Shown: positions 1 to 7,843, counted from the stretch's first letter. The stretch: DNA of 64,000 nt from Paenalcaligenes hominis (GCF_011927625.1 NZ_JAATIZ010000003.1:124001-188000), one strand, 5' to 3'. Notes: a model not told the origin generated them from the sequence alone. Numbers and translations: made by a program.

Positions 1-6
1 GGGGAT

Positions 7-966
7 TTACAAATCTAAAACCAAATAAGCACTGCGGGCTCGCGAACAACACACAGCCATCTGATTATTCGCGGCTTTTTCTTCATCAGTCAAGTATACG
101 TCTTGATGATTGATTTCCCCTTCTAATACACCTGTTAGGCATGTGCCGCAGACTCCCTCCTCACACGACACCGGTACAAAGACATCATGTGCCTCTAGAA
201 CCTGACTAATGGTCTGATCGGCCTCAACGATAAAACGCTGACCCGTGCTGGCAATACGTACCTCGAACGGCGCCGCGCCATGATCCAGCGCGACCTCATT
301 GTTAAAGTATTCTCTGTGCACGCGCTCAGGCTCAATGTGAGCTAAGTCAGCCAGCTCAACGACTGCTTGGATCAATGAACTTGGCCCACACACATAGACA
401 TGAGTGGTCGTAGCAACTGACTGCAGTAATTGTGGTAATACTAAGGGCTTTTCTGCGTCATCGCTAAAATAAAAATGCACTTTCTCTGCAAAAGGACTAG
501 CACATAACACATCATAAAAAGCCATGCGAGCCTGAGTACGCGCTACGTAATGCAAACTAAAATCGATGTGCTGTTGGTGCAAGTGTTGTGCCATCGCTAA
601 TAACGGGGTAATACCGATACCACCCGCAATCAACATAAACTGAGGCGCGTCCACCAACTCGAAATGATTACGTGGCGTACTAATTGTTAAGCGTTGCCCC
701 TCTTGAATAAAGTGATGTACCCCCGCAGACCCACCTCTGGACGCTGGGTCTAACTGCACGGCTATCACATAGCGATGTGTTTCACGTGGATCATTCACCA
801 AAGAGTATTGACGGACTATTTCCCCACCAGGCACATGCACATCAATATGCGCCCCCGCCGTAAAGGCAGGCAACGATTCTGTTTGAGCAGGATGTAGCTC
901 TAGACAAAGGATGCCTTCGGCTTCGTGATAACGGCGGTGTACAACCACCTCTAGTGTTTCGCTCAT
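7..966 (-). CDS. Phthalate-dioxygenase-reductase-type oxidoreductase (VanB-like), 319 aa
   Basis: This cytoplasmic reductase moves electrons from NAD(P)H through flavin and a [2Fe-2S] cluster to the Rieske oxygenase encoded just upstream. Visible are the flavin-binding motif RQYSLVND (residues 52-59), the nucleotide-binding GGIGITPL (115-122) and a C-terminal plant-type ferredoxin domain with C268, C273, C276 and C306. The order flavin, nucleotide, [2Fe-2S] and the length near 320 fit the VanB/PDR family. Only 5 nt separate it from the oxygenase gene, so the pair is one transcription unit. VanB would imply vanillate demethylation, but no other vanillate or protocatechuate gene is visible, so the substrate stays open. 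Confidence 0.9.
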   Translation of the reverse strand: MSETLEVVVHRRYHEAEGILCLELHPAQTESLPAFTAGAHIDVHVPGGEIVRQYSLVNDPRETHRYVIAVQLDPASRGGSAGVHHFIQEGQRLTISTPRNHFELVDAPQFMLIAGGIGITPLLAMAQHLHQQHIDFSLHYVARTQARMAFYDVLCASPFAEKVHFYFSDDAEKPLVLPQLLQSVATTTHVYVCGPSSLIQAVVELADLAHIEPERVHREYFNNEVALDHGAAPFEVRIASTGQRFIVEADQTISQVLEAHDVFVPVSCEEGVCGTCLTGVLEGEINHQDVYLTDEEKAANNQMAVCCSRARSAYLVLDL

Positions 967-971
967 TGCCG

Positions 972-2012
972 TTAACCTTGTGCCGATTGATTTTCTTGTT
1001 CAATTAATTTATCTAAAAGGCGGCGGGCTTGAACACCACCTGCATCAATATTAAGCATGAGCAACCGGCGTTCGGGGTGCTGTTCAAGGTTTTTTTGTTG
1101 TGCTTCGAGAATGGCTAAATCTTCGGCAAAAATTTTACCTTGACCGTCCCGGATACTGGCCGTGAGCTCTGCATCATCCGCTTTAAAATTACGTGCCATA
1201 CCCCAAAAATACCAATGACTGTTTTCTGTTTCAGGTGTCATAAAATCGACCACGGTAGCGCGAACGCGTTGCTCAGCCGGTGCCTCTTGCTTTCCCGTTC
1301 CTGCTAAAGCCACGCCCACGTCAATTAACACATGAGCGGGCGCATGGAAGCAAGACACCTGCCATCGGTCTACTTTTTGATTAGGGTCTAAGCCTGCTGC
1401 TTCCATGGCTGCCTGCCAAAAAGGAGGAGCAATAATATCTTCCATGTAGCGACTGGTCTGCACCACCCCATCGACCACAGCAGTTTTCACTGGCGTTTCA
1501 TCGATTTCCTCTTGACCAATACTGTCTGCATGCACATAGGTTTCATGGGTTAAGTCCATGAGGTTATCAATCATGAGACGATAGTTACTTTTTACATGGT
1601 ATAGCCCGCCACCAAATGCCCAATCAGGGCTATTGGCCCAATGCAAATCAGGAATTAAGTCAGCATCAGCCAAGCTAGCATCGCCCGGCCAGACCCAAAT
1701 AAAACCATGACGCTCGACCACAGGATAATGCTTAACACACGGAAACCCACCTACCCGCTGCATAGGCATAGAGACCACTTTGCCATCACAGCCCATGACC
1801 AAACCGTGGTAACCACAGACCAAATTACCGTCTTGGACGTAACCCATCGATAAGGCCGCCCCTCGATGCGGACAAAAATCCTCTACGGCAGCGACTACCC
1901 CTTCTTTGCCTCTGAAAAATGCTATTTTTTCATTACAAATCATGCGTCCAAGGGGGGAGTGCTCAATCTCGTCGGGTGTACAAGCCACATACCAGGTATT
2001 TTTAGGAAACAT
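972..2012 (-). CDS. Rieske non-heme iron oxygenase, large subunit (VanA-like), 346 aa
   Basis: This is the terminal oxygenase of a two-component Rieske system, probably hydroxylating or demethylating an aromatic or similar acid. The Rieske [2Fe-2S] ligands are C47, H49, C66 and H69 (CPHR...CGYH). The mononuclear iron site follows at D153, H156 and H161 in the segment DNLMDLTHETYVH. Length matches VanA and the related toluenesulfonate methyl-monooxygenase TsaM. The start is supported by GAGG six bases upstream of the ATG. A terminator at 2136-2174 separates it from the membrane-protein gene upstream, so it has its own promoter. Repeats at 2042-2070 may regulate it. The substrate cannot be named from sequence. 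Confidence 0.9.
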   Translation of the reverse strand: MFPKNTWYVACTPDEIEHSPLGRMICNEKIAFFRGKEGVVAAVEDFCPHRGAALSMGYVQDGNLVCGYHGLVMGCDGKVVSMPMQRVGGFPCVKHYPVVERHGFIWVWPGDASLADADLIPDLHWANSPDWAFGGGLYHVKSNYRLMIDNLMDLTHETYVHADSIGQEEIDETPVKTAVVDGVVQTSRYMEDIIAPPFWQAAMEAAGLDPNQKVDRWQVSCFHAPAHVLIDVGVALAGTGKQEAPAEQRVRATVVDFMTPETENSHWYFWGMARNFKADDAELTASIRDGQGKIFAEDLAILEAQQKNLEQHPERRLLMLNIDAGGVQARRLLDKLIEQENQSAQG

Positions 2013-2041
2013 TTCTCGCCTCTTAATCTCATTAACACGTA

Positions 2042-2070
2042 TTCAGCACACTCATGTTCAGCACACTGAA
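2042..2070. promoter_or_regulatory. Candidate operator: 11-bp direct repeat before the Rieske oxygenase
   Basis: TTCAGCACACT occurs at 2042-2052 and again at 2057-2067, a period of 15 bp. The second copy extends to an interrupted palindrome, TTCAG-CACA-CTGAA (2057-2070). On the minus strand these lie between a possible -10 (TATTAT, complement of 2078-2083) and the oxygenase start at 2012, a typical place for a repressor site. No regulator gene adjoins, so the binding protein is unknown. Confidence 0.4.
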
Positions 2071-2135
2071 TGTCTAAATAATAGCGTTATTCGGATTTTT
2101 GAAACCACTAAGGTTTACCCTTGAAAGATACCCAC

Positions 2136-2174
2136 GAAAAAGCCTCGTTGCTCCGCAACGAGCAACGAGGCTTT
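2136..2174 (-). terminator. Rho-independent terminator after the Gate-domain protein gene
   Basis: A 14-bp perfect stem (2139-2152 with 2161-2174) and an 8-nt loop lie 28 bp beyond the stop of the upstream gene. On the minus strand the stem is followed by a short U run. Confidence 0.85.
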
Positions 2175-2202
2175 AACTACTACCTATTAGGCAAAGAATC
2201 GC

Positions 2203-3294
2203 TTAAACCAGTAAAGGAGTGAGGAAAAAAGAGATCAATACCGCCGTGGTGATTCGCATAATCAAACCAATTACCGCTGCACCCATAGCTTCTTTTTCCG
2301 TGAGATCAGAGGCTTCCGCCCACACCACAGGAATTTGCCCAAAAATAGAAGAAAGCGGTAAACCCGATGAGGCCAACACAAACGACCCCACTACCAAGCG
2401 CGGATCCAAAGTGCTTGCTATGGCTTGTAATTTACCCATGGCTAAAGTAGGACTGACTAATACGGCTAATACCCCAGTCTCAGCGTGTATTCCCAGTACG
2501 GACAAGGTGCTTTGCAAAAACTGATCAATAGGCGCCCACACCCCCATATAGTCCAATAAACCGATAACACAGAACACCAAGGCAACGGCGGGAATGAGAA
2601 TTAAAAATAACAGCTCTACCCCTTCACGTGCCGCTTTAAATAACATGGGCACGAACTCTGTATCCGGCGTGAACTTAGGAATAGCAATATCACTTAATGG
2701 TTTTACATCTTTGTAAACAAAGCGCGATAACAAGAATGGGGAAATTAATAAAGGCCCAAAAATAGCTACCATGACCACAGCAAAGACGTTGACCCCCGCA
2801 AATGATAGCGCCATCATACCCAACATAAAGGTGGAAAATGACTGCTGCGATTGCACCATAGTGGCGACTGCTATTTTTTGTTCCGCCTTGGTAGCCCCGG
2901 CTTTCTTTAACAGAGGGCCTGAGATGCGGCCTGCCGCATTGATATCCCCAAAAATGTTGTAAACGCTAGGCACAATGACGGCGGAGTTCACGCCTATCAG
3001 CCGCATGGAGGGTACAAAAATACGCATCATGGCGTCGGTAAACCCCAAGCGCTCTAACAGCCTGCCGATAATCACACTAATAATGACAGCAATGCCGACT
3101 TCACCCGTTAAAAACACATCAACTACAACAGGCTTAGTGGTCTTTAAGACTTTATCAAAAGCACCCGCTAAAGTGCCAGGGGAAATCAAAAGGGTTAATA
3201 AACCTAAAAGCAAAAAAAACAAACCTACTTTTTCTATGCGCGTATAAGCTCTACGGCTTTTAATTAACGCGGGGGATAGGACTCGGTTATGCAT
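2203..3294 (-). CDS. Nucleoside-recognition (Gate) domain membrane protein, YjiH/YjiG-like, 363 aa
   Basis: This is an inner-membrane protein with about eight to ten hydrophobic segments and two Gate-like halves. The first contains the segment around PSVYNIFGDINAAGRI, the second the segment around PTLAMGKLQAIAS. It resembles the separate YjiH and YjiG proteins, or SpmA and SpmB, joined in one chain. Transport of a small molecule is the usual guess for this family, but no substrate is established. An upstream in-frame start at 3327 would overlap the preceding gene. The ATG at 3294 has a strong AGGAGG seven bases before it and is preferred. It follows the NIF3-family gene by 19 nt, so the two are co-transcribed. 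Confidence 0.75.
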   Translation of the reverse strand: MHNRVLSPALIKSRRAYTRIEKVGLFFLLLGLLTLLISPGTLAGAFDKVLKTTKPVVVDVFLTGEVGIAVIISVIIGRLLERLGFTDAMMRIFVPSMRLIGVNSAVIVPSVYNIFGDINAAGRISGPLLKKAGATKAEQKIAVATMVQSQQSFSTFMLGMMALSFAGVNVFAVVMVAIFGPLLISPFLLSRFVYKDVKPLSDIAIPKFTPDTEFVPMLFKAAREGVELLFLILIPAVALVFCVIGLLDYMGVWAPIDQFLQSTLSVLGIHAETGVLAVLVSPTLAMGKLQAIASTLDPRLVVGSFVLASSGLPLSSIFGQIPVVWAEASDLTEKEAMGAAVIGLIMRITTAVLISFFLTPLLV

Positions 3295-3313
3295 TATGTC
3301 TCCTCCTTGCCTA

Positions 3314-4339
3314 TCAAAGACAGGCACTGATCAGGTTTCTACCCATCAGGTGCTCTTTTGAAAAGCGCTCAGCATAGTCTTGTAAGTGCTGATTACCTAA
3401 AGCACGCACGGGTGTGGATGTTACTCTATCTCTAAACACCACTACCTCTACGCCTTCTAATAATTGCTCTAAGGCGTAAGCCAAAGGCATGCCATTTTCA
3501 AGTATTTCCAATACATGGCTATTGCCCACTAAAAAATTCAGCCCTAAAGAGCGTGCTGCATCGATTAGCTCATGACCTGGATAAACACGACTAATTGACG
3601 CTAACACTGTATCCACATCCGGATTTTCTTTGATGGCTTGGTATAGGTTCTCTTTACTAAATCCAGTATGAGGAAATATGTGCAGCACTTTATTCACTGG
3701 ACTATTTTCATTTCCAATGTGAATACGCCCTTTGGTTAACAAGCTCGCCTCATGAATATCGTCACACGCTTTCAAATCGCGCTCATAACTTAATAAGTCG
3801 TGTTCCAACTCTAGTCCCATATGGGCATCTAAACGACGCAGCATGTCGCCTAAGGTTTTCACCTCGGGAAACACCTCTCCCACAAACACCACATTGCCAT
3901 GAACGCCTCCATAAGAAATATCACTCTTAACCACTTGGTGCCCATGCAAATAAGCAATTCCTGGATGCAAGCCATGAAACGCCTCGTGGCACTCTAAGGC
4001 AGAAATGCCATAAAGATCCAAGTAATCTTTTAAGGTCACGCCTCCACAACTAGCCGCATCAGCAATGGGGTGATGCGCGACGATAGCATCCACTCCGGTC
4101 GCGCCGGCTAACTCAATCCCCAACTCGGTCATCGTCATGCAAACAGCAATTTTTTTTATTTTTTGCTCTGGGTTCCCATGAATTAAACCGGGTATTTCCA
4201 GAATTTTTTTCCCATAAATGCCAGAGTCCTTCCACATCACAAAAGGATGGTTTTCTTGAGCCGCCTCCTCGACTGAATCCACCATTCGTCCACCTGTAAT
4301 GACATTTAATGCCGCCATTAAATCATTTACTGTTGTCAT
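3314..4339 (-). CDS. NIF3-family (dinuclear metal centre) protein, 341 aa
   Basis: This belongs to the NIF3/YbgI family, toroidal hexamers with a dinuclear metal site and poorly known function. The metal-binding VAHHP motif is present near residue 90 and a second H-x-x-E motif (SHVLEILENG) near residue 280. The longer insert between the two halves resembles long NIF3 variants rather than the 250-residue YbgI. The ATG at 4339 has GGAG six bases upstream; a TTG twelve bases earlier was rejected. The ribosome-binding site directly abuts the U-tract of a strong terminator (4350-4399), so expression may depend on terminator read-through. It is followed at 19 nt by the Gate-domain membrane protein. 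Confidence 0.85.
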   Translation of the reverse strand: MTTVNDLMAALNVITGGRMVDSVEEAAQENHPFVMWKDSGIYGKKILEIPGLIHGNPEQKIKKIAVCMTMTELGIELAGATGVDAIVAHHPIADAASCGGVTLKDYLDLYGISALECHEAFHGLHPGIAYLHGHQVVKSDISYGGVHGNVVFVGEVFPEVKTLGDMLRRLDAHMGLELEHDLLSYERDLKACDDIHEASLLTKGRIHIGNENSPVNKVLHIFPHTGFSKENLYQAIKENPDVDTVLASISRVYPGHELIDAARSLGLNFLVGNSHVLEILENGMPLAYALEQLLEGVEVVVFRDRVTSTPVRALGNQHLQDYAERFSKEHLMGRNLISACL

Positions 4340-4349
4340 TTCTGTCTCC

Positions 4350-4399
4350 AAAAAAAAACGCCGGTACTCCTTGGTTGAATAACCAAAGAAGTACCGGCG
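4350..4399 (-). terminator. Strong terminator or attenuator immediately before the NIF3-family gene
   Basis: A stem of about 17 bp forms from 4359-4376 with 4381-4399: 10 bp CGCCGGTACT/AGTACCGGCG, one mismatch, one bulge, then TTGGTT/AACCAA closing a GAAT loop. On the minus strand it is followed by nine U residues that directly touch the GGAG ribosome-binding site of the next gene. It may end the long upstream operon or act as a regulated attenuator for the NIF3 and Gate genes. Confidence 0.85.
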
Positions 4400-4455
4400 G
4401 ATATAAGCTCTTTTTTATTAAGGCCTAAAAACCAGCCAACACATTAGGTATTGAT

Positions 4456-4830
4456 TTAAGCTGTAATATAACTTTCAATACAGTCTTTTAGATAAATAAC
4501 GGTTAATGAAAGCTCGGATCGAGTATCATAATCTTTAAATAAAGATAAAATATCAAACCCGTAATCATTTTCCAGCAATTTAATGAATTCTTTTTTAAAG
4601 GACTTTACCAAATAGTTATCAGCTAAATCACTAACAATAGCATTTTCTTTACTAAGATAATCAAGGGCTGCAACGCGCTTATGATTGGCAAGAATTAATA
4701 TTTTATCTTGAACTATGTCTATTTTCAGACTAATTACACCACCTGAAAAAATAGCCATGTTTACGCGATTGTAGTCTCTTGTAAGAGCTTGTTTTAAAAC
4801 ACCTATACTAGAGAATCGATCCTCTTTCAT
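4456..4830 (-). CDS. Small uncharacterised protein, possibly DUF2294-like, 124 aa
   Basis: I do not firmly recognise this protein. It is soluble, with no signal peptide or membrane segment, and appears alpha/beta. The layout, with a central FKKEFIKLLENDYGFDIL and a following D...SELSLTVIYL strand, resembles the DUF2294 pattern (helix, conserved G, then an Asp and a final beta strand), but the match is from memory and weak. The gene is visibly more AT-rich than its neighbours, with many AAA and ATT codons. It is the last gene before the terminator at 4350-4399, and 73 nt separate it from the dehydrogenase gene upstream. The ribosome-binding site is weak (AAGAG). Confidence 0.6.
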   Translation of the reverse strand: MKEDRFSSIGVLKQALTRDYNRVNMAIFSGGVISLKIDIVQDKILILANHKRVAALDYLSKENAIVSDLADNYLVKSFKKEFIKLLENDYGFDILSLFKDYDTRSELSLTVIYLKDCIESYITA

Positions 4831-4903
4831 AAAATATTACTCTTAGTTAATTTATACTTAAAACAAGCCACAGTCTCTTAACATCTCCTCCTATTGACTT
4901 ATT

Positions 4904-5815
4904 TTAATTTTTTACAAAATTCTTGTAAGCCAAACCAGCAAGTACAATGTCTTCTAATGCCACTCCGACTGCTTTGTAAATCACCAATTCGTACGATTCA
5001 CTTGGTAACATTTTATTTGCTAGCACCTCGCCAACCGTATGTAGCTTTTCGGAACTATGCACATGAGAAGATAAAATCAAATCGCCTGCTTCTTTTAGGC
5101 TTTGCTCTTTAGATTCCACCACAATCATGTCGGCTTTTTGAATTACCGAGTCACTCAGTTCACGCGTAGTCGGTAAGCTAGAACCTACAGCGGCAATAAA
5201 TGTATTCGACTTTAACCCGTTGCCCATTATGAGCGGAGTAGTAGCTCGTGTAGCCGTAACGATAATATCGGCATCGACTATCGCTTGCTCTGCTGTAGAC
5301 GAGATCACAGTAGTGCGCAACTGATCTTGTAGGCGTTCAATTTTTTCAGCATAAGGCTGTCGAGTCACAATCTCTATTTGCTCAAAGTTAAACGCCTCTG
5401 CCATTTGTATAACATGCTCTGTACCTTGTGTTCCTAGCCCAAACACAGCGAGCTTTTTGGGGTTTGCACAAGCAAACTGCTGCGCCATTAGTACTGAACA
5501 GGCTGCCGTGCGTTTTTTTGTAATTTGCTCGGCATCTAATACCGCAAGCACCGCGCCCGTTTCAGTAGAAAACAAGATAATGACAAAAGTGAACCTACCT
5601 TGGATAGTGGTATAAACCTTAGCCCCCGCCACGCCCTGATTAGGTAAAACTGCTGCTAAAGTAGACAGCTTTACCCCTTGCGCTTCGATCCGTTGCCGAG
5701 CTAACTGAGCCGCTTGCTGCTGCTCAAGCTCTATGAACGCAGTCGCTAATAGATGGCGATTCATGGCGTCATCAGCTAATAAGTGACGAATCTGGAGGTC
5801 GGTTAAGTGAATCAT
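4904..5815 (-). CDS. Ornithine cyclodeaminase/mu-crystallin-family dehydrogenase, 303 aa
   Basis: This is an NAD(P)-dependent enzyme of the family that includes ornithine cyclodeaminase, alanine dehydrogenase and ketimine reductases. The nucleotide-binding GLGTQG is at residues 126-131 and the family lysine at K66 (AGAKVYT). Where ornithine cyclodeaminases carry a catalytic Asp (G-D before PGK-EL), this protein has S212-S213 in GSSLPTTREL, as mu-crystallin-like members do. A true ornithine cyclodeaminase activity is therefore unlikely, and an imine or ketimine reductase, or an amino-acid dehydrogenase, fits better. It lies 9 nt after a ferredoxin gene in the diiron-oxidase operon, which suggests it acts on a nitrogen-containing intermediate (inference). 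Confidence 0.85.
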   Translation of the reverse strand: MIHLTDLQIRHLLADDAMNRHLLATAFIELEQQQAAQLARQRIEAQGVKLSTLAAVLPNQGVAGAKVYTTIQGRFTFVIILFSTETGAVLAVLDAEQITKKRTAACSVLMAQQFACANPKKLAVFGLGTQGTEHVIQMAEAFNFEQIEIVTRQPYAEKIERLQDQLRTTVISSTAEQAIVDADIIVTATRATTPLIMGNGLKSNTFIAAVGSSLPTTRELSDSVIQKADMIVVESKEQSLKEAGDLILSSHVHSSEKLHTVGEVLANKMLPSESYELVIYKAVGVALEDIVLAGLAYKNFVKN

Positions 5816-5824
5816 AAGCGCTAA

Positions 5825-6103
5825 CTACCACTCCACCGTAATATTGCCATTTACAAAGGTTTGGCACGCCATTCTATAACCTTGTTCTATCTCCTCTGTG
5901 CTGAGGTGCTTTTTTTCTTTGCCTTTTAAGGCATCCGTGTTTTCCAACCCAGCCACAATATGGCATTTACATGTGCCACAAATGCCACCACCACATTTAA
6001 ATGGAATACCGCCTCGTTCACGAATCGATACGCGCAACAGATTACTGTTTGCCGGAGCACTCACCTTAAAACCATCATTTGTTGCAAAGGTAATTTCAAC
6101 CAT
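5825..6103 (-). CDS. [2Fe-2S] ferredoxin, 92 aa (second of two paralogues)
   Basis: This small plant-type ferredoxin has cluster ligands C37, C42, C45 and C80 (spacing x4, x2, x34). It shares the Cys spacing and the KEKK...EQGYR segment with the ferredoxin at 6426-6734, so the two are paralogues placed either side of an unknown gene. Ferredoxins of this form feed electrons to oxygenases. The likely donor is the reductase at 6815-7843. Likely acceptors are the diiron oxidase or the Rieske oxygenase of the same region. It lies 14 nt after the 99-aa gene and 9 nt before the dehydrogenase. Confidence 0.92.
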   Translation of the reverse strand: MVEITFATNDGFKVSAPANSNLLRVSIRERGGIPFKCGGGICGTCKCHIVAGLENTDALKGKEKKHLSTEEIEQGYRMACQTFVNGNITVEW

Positions 6104-6117
6104 TTTTTACTCTCACA

Positions 6118-6417
6118 TTAAATCTGACAAGGAACCAGCTCGGCCTTTATTGAGCCAAATTTTGTCAGGCCTTCTAACTCTTTCAAGGCCTCTTGCTCGG
6201 TGTCGAACTTTTCCATTTGACGGGTGGGAATATTATTCACTGTGCCGCCTTCACCCTCTTCAGTAATAATGACGCGGGAATCGGGCTCAATACGCGCTAT
6301 AGAAAAAATAGCTTTGGTTTGGTCGTAAAACTTATATTCATAAGCGCTTAATACCGTTGTTCCAGGCCCTGGTTCCGTTTTGTATTCACCCGGTTTACTT
6401 GTTAATACGATATACAT
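6118..6417 (-). CDS. Unrecognised 99-aa protein between two ferredoxin genes
   Basis: I do not recognise a family. The protein is short and soluble, with no signal peptide. Its N-terminal half has a run of beta-strand-like segments (MYIVLTSKPGEYKTEPG, YEYKFYDQTKAIFSIARI, SRVIITEEGEGG). An amphipathic helix (EQEALKELEGLTKFG) and a final strand ending in C97 follow. There is one cysteine and no histidine, so a metal cluster of its own is unlikely. The start is well supported by AGGAGA four bases before the ATG. The gaps to both neighbouring ferredoxin genes are under 15 nt, so it is translated with them. A partner or scaffold for ferredoxin or oxygenase is an inference. Confidence 0.75.
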   Translation of the reverse strand: MYIVLTSKPGEYKTEPGPGTTVLSAYEYKFYDQTKAIFSIARIEPDSRVIITEEGEGGTVNNIPTRQMEKFDTEQEALKELEGLTKFGSIKAELVPCQI

Positions 6418-6425
6418 GGCTTCTC

Positions 6426-6734
6426 CTAAACCAACTCATCCAGATCTTGTTCGATCTCAATGTCTTCGTTAATCCAAAGCTGGCACATCAAACGATATCC
6501 TTGCTCTAGACGCTCTTCACCTAACTGTTTTTTTTCTTTCCAGTTCGCTACAGGCAAGTGCTCTGCCCCGTTTACAATCCGGCAAGCGCATTTTGCACAG
6601 CGCCCCATACCGCAACCGTAACGTAGATGTGGAAAAGGGAACTGACGTATTCCCGCCCGGACAACTAAATTTGTGTTTTCTTTGACTTCGTCTTGAAAGA
6701 CTTCGCCACCTTTATGAAACGTTACTAAGGGCAT
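6426..6734 (-). CDS. [2Fe-2S] ferredoxin, 102 aa (first of two paralogues)
   Basis: This plant-type ferredoxin has ligands C41, C46, C49 and C84 (x4, x2, x34) and a short acidic tail (DLDELV). The ATG at 6734 has AGGTGA six bases upstream; an in-frame start at 6752 was set aside. It follows the ferredoxin-reductase gene after about 80 nt. Two similar ferredoxins in one operon suggest either two acceptors (diiron oxidase and Rieske oxygenase) or one specialised in cluster delivery, neither of which is shown by sequence. Confidence 0.92.
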   Translation of the reverse strand: MPLVTFHKGGEVFQDEVKENTNLVVRAGIRQFPFPHLRYGCGMGRCAKCACRIVNGAEHLPVANWKEKKQLGEERLEQGYRLMCQLWINEDIEIEQDLDELV

Positions 6735-6814
6735 GAATTCACCTAAAATCAAAAATTCACTGGGTGGAGTTGACCGTCTTAACCCACGCTCGTGGCAGTT
6801 AACTGTTCAGCGTT

Positions 6815-7843
6815 TTAAACGTTTTCAGCTACCGCCTGTTCATGCTGAAACGTGAACGCATCAGCATAAATAAAATCACTCTCTGCCCCGATGGCTTTGA
6901 GCTTAGTTTGTGCATCCGCAATCATGGCTGGAGCCCCGCACAGATAAAAGGCAAACTCTGAACCATCAGGATGGTCGGCACATACGGCATCCTGTACATA
7001 ACCTCTGCGTCCTGACCAACCCGCCTCGGGCTGTGACAGTACTGGAATAAAACTAAAGTCAGATAAACGCTCGGCCCATGCATTAAACTCATCTAGCTGA
7101 TATAAATCATGCTCGGTACGCATCCCCCAATACAAATAAATAGGGGGGCAGTCAGCATCATCTAATAACGACTCCAAAATGGCGCGTATCGGTGCAATGC
7201 CTGTTCCTGTTGCCACAAACACCATGGGACGCCAATCACGAGCTCGGTAATAAAAGGTGCCTAAGGGCAGCTCAACCTGTAAGGACTGACCTACCGCTAG
7301 CTGTGGTAATTGGTGTTGGGTAAATACCCCTTGCTCGACTTCGCGAATAAAAAGTCGCAGCTCATTATTTTGCGCTGTAGCGGTTGCCATAGAAAAACTA
7401 CGCGCCCGTCCATCCTCAAGCTGAATATTCAGATACTGCCCCGGCAAATACGTTGCACGGGCTAAGTCTTCACCATGCAAACGAAGCTCTCGTACTCCAG
7501 GACATAACTCACGCACTGAACTAACGCGTAACGATAGGGCATGAACTTCAGGCAAACTATCAATGTGGTTTGCCAAGCTAATTTTGAGATTAGAGCTCAC
7601 TTGTGCCTGACAGGCGGCCGCAAAACCATCGGCGTGCTCCTCGTCACTTACACTCATCGGCAAAAAGTCATCCTCGTAATGCACTTGGCCTTCAACAACT
7701 TTTATTCGACACGTTCCACAGCCACCAAACTCGCAGTCGCTATAAATCCGTATGCCTTGACGAGAAGCGGCTTCAAGTAACTTTTCCTCAGGATTCACCT
7801 CAAACACGGCTCCTGTTTCGATTACCTCTACCTGATATGCCAT
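6815..7843 (-). CDS. Ferredoxin-FAD-NAD(P)H oxidoreductase (oxygenase reductase type), 342 aa
   Basis: This is an iron-sulfur flavoprotein reductase of the phenol-hydroxylase-reductase and AscD/E3 type. Domain order is an N-terminal [2Fe-2S] domain (C37, C42, C45, C78), an FAD domain with RSFS (148-151), and a nucleotide domain with GTGIAP (212-217) and a late CGAP. It would take electrons from NAD(P)H and hand them to the two small ferredoxins or directly to an oxygenase. This is a different architecture from the VanB-like reductase at 7-966, so the region encodes two independent electron-supply chains. The start is supported by AGGAG six bases upstream, and the GlcG-family gene ends 12 nt earlier. 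Confidence 0.92.
   Translation of the reverse strand: MAYQVEVIETGAVFEVNPEEKLLEAASRQGIRIYSDCEFGGCGTCRIKVVEGQVHYEDDFLPMSVSDEEHADGFAAACQAQVSSNLKISLANHIDSLPEVHALSLRVSSVRELCPGVRELRLHGEDLARATYLPGQYLNIQLEDGRARSFSMATATAQNNELRLFIREVEQGVFTQHQLPQLAVGQSLQVELPLGTFYYRARDWRPMVFVATGTGIAPIRAILESLLDDADCPPIYLYWGMRTEHDLYQLDEFNAWAERLSDFSFIPVLSQPEAGWSGRRGYVQDAVCADHPDGSEFAFYLCGAPAMIADAQTKLKAIGAESDFIYADAFTFQHEQAVAENV

Noticed and set aside
7-2012. Assignment as vanillate O-demethylase (VanAB)
   Set aside because: Family match only. No vanillin dehydrogenase, feruloyl-CoA or protocatechuate genes are near, and other VanA-like oxygenases act on different aromatics or sulfonates.
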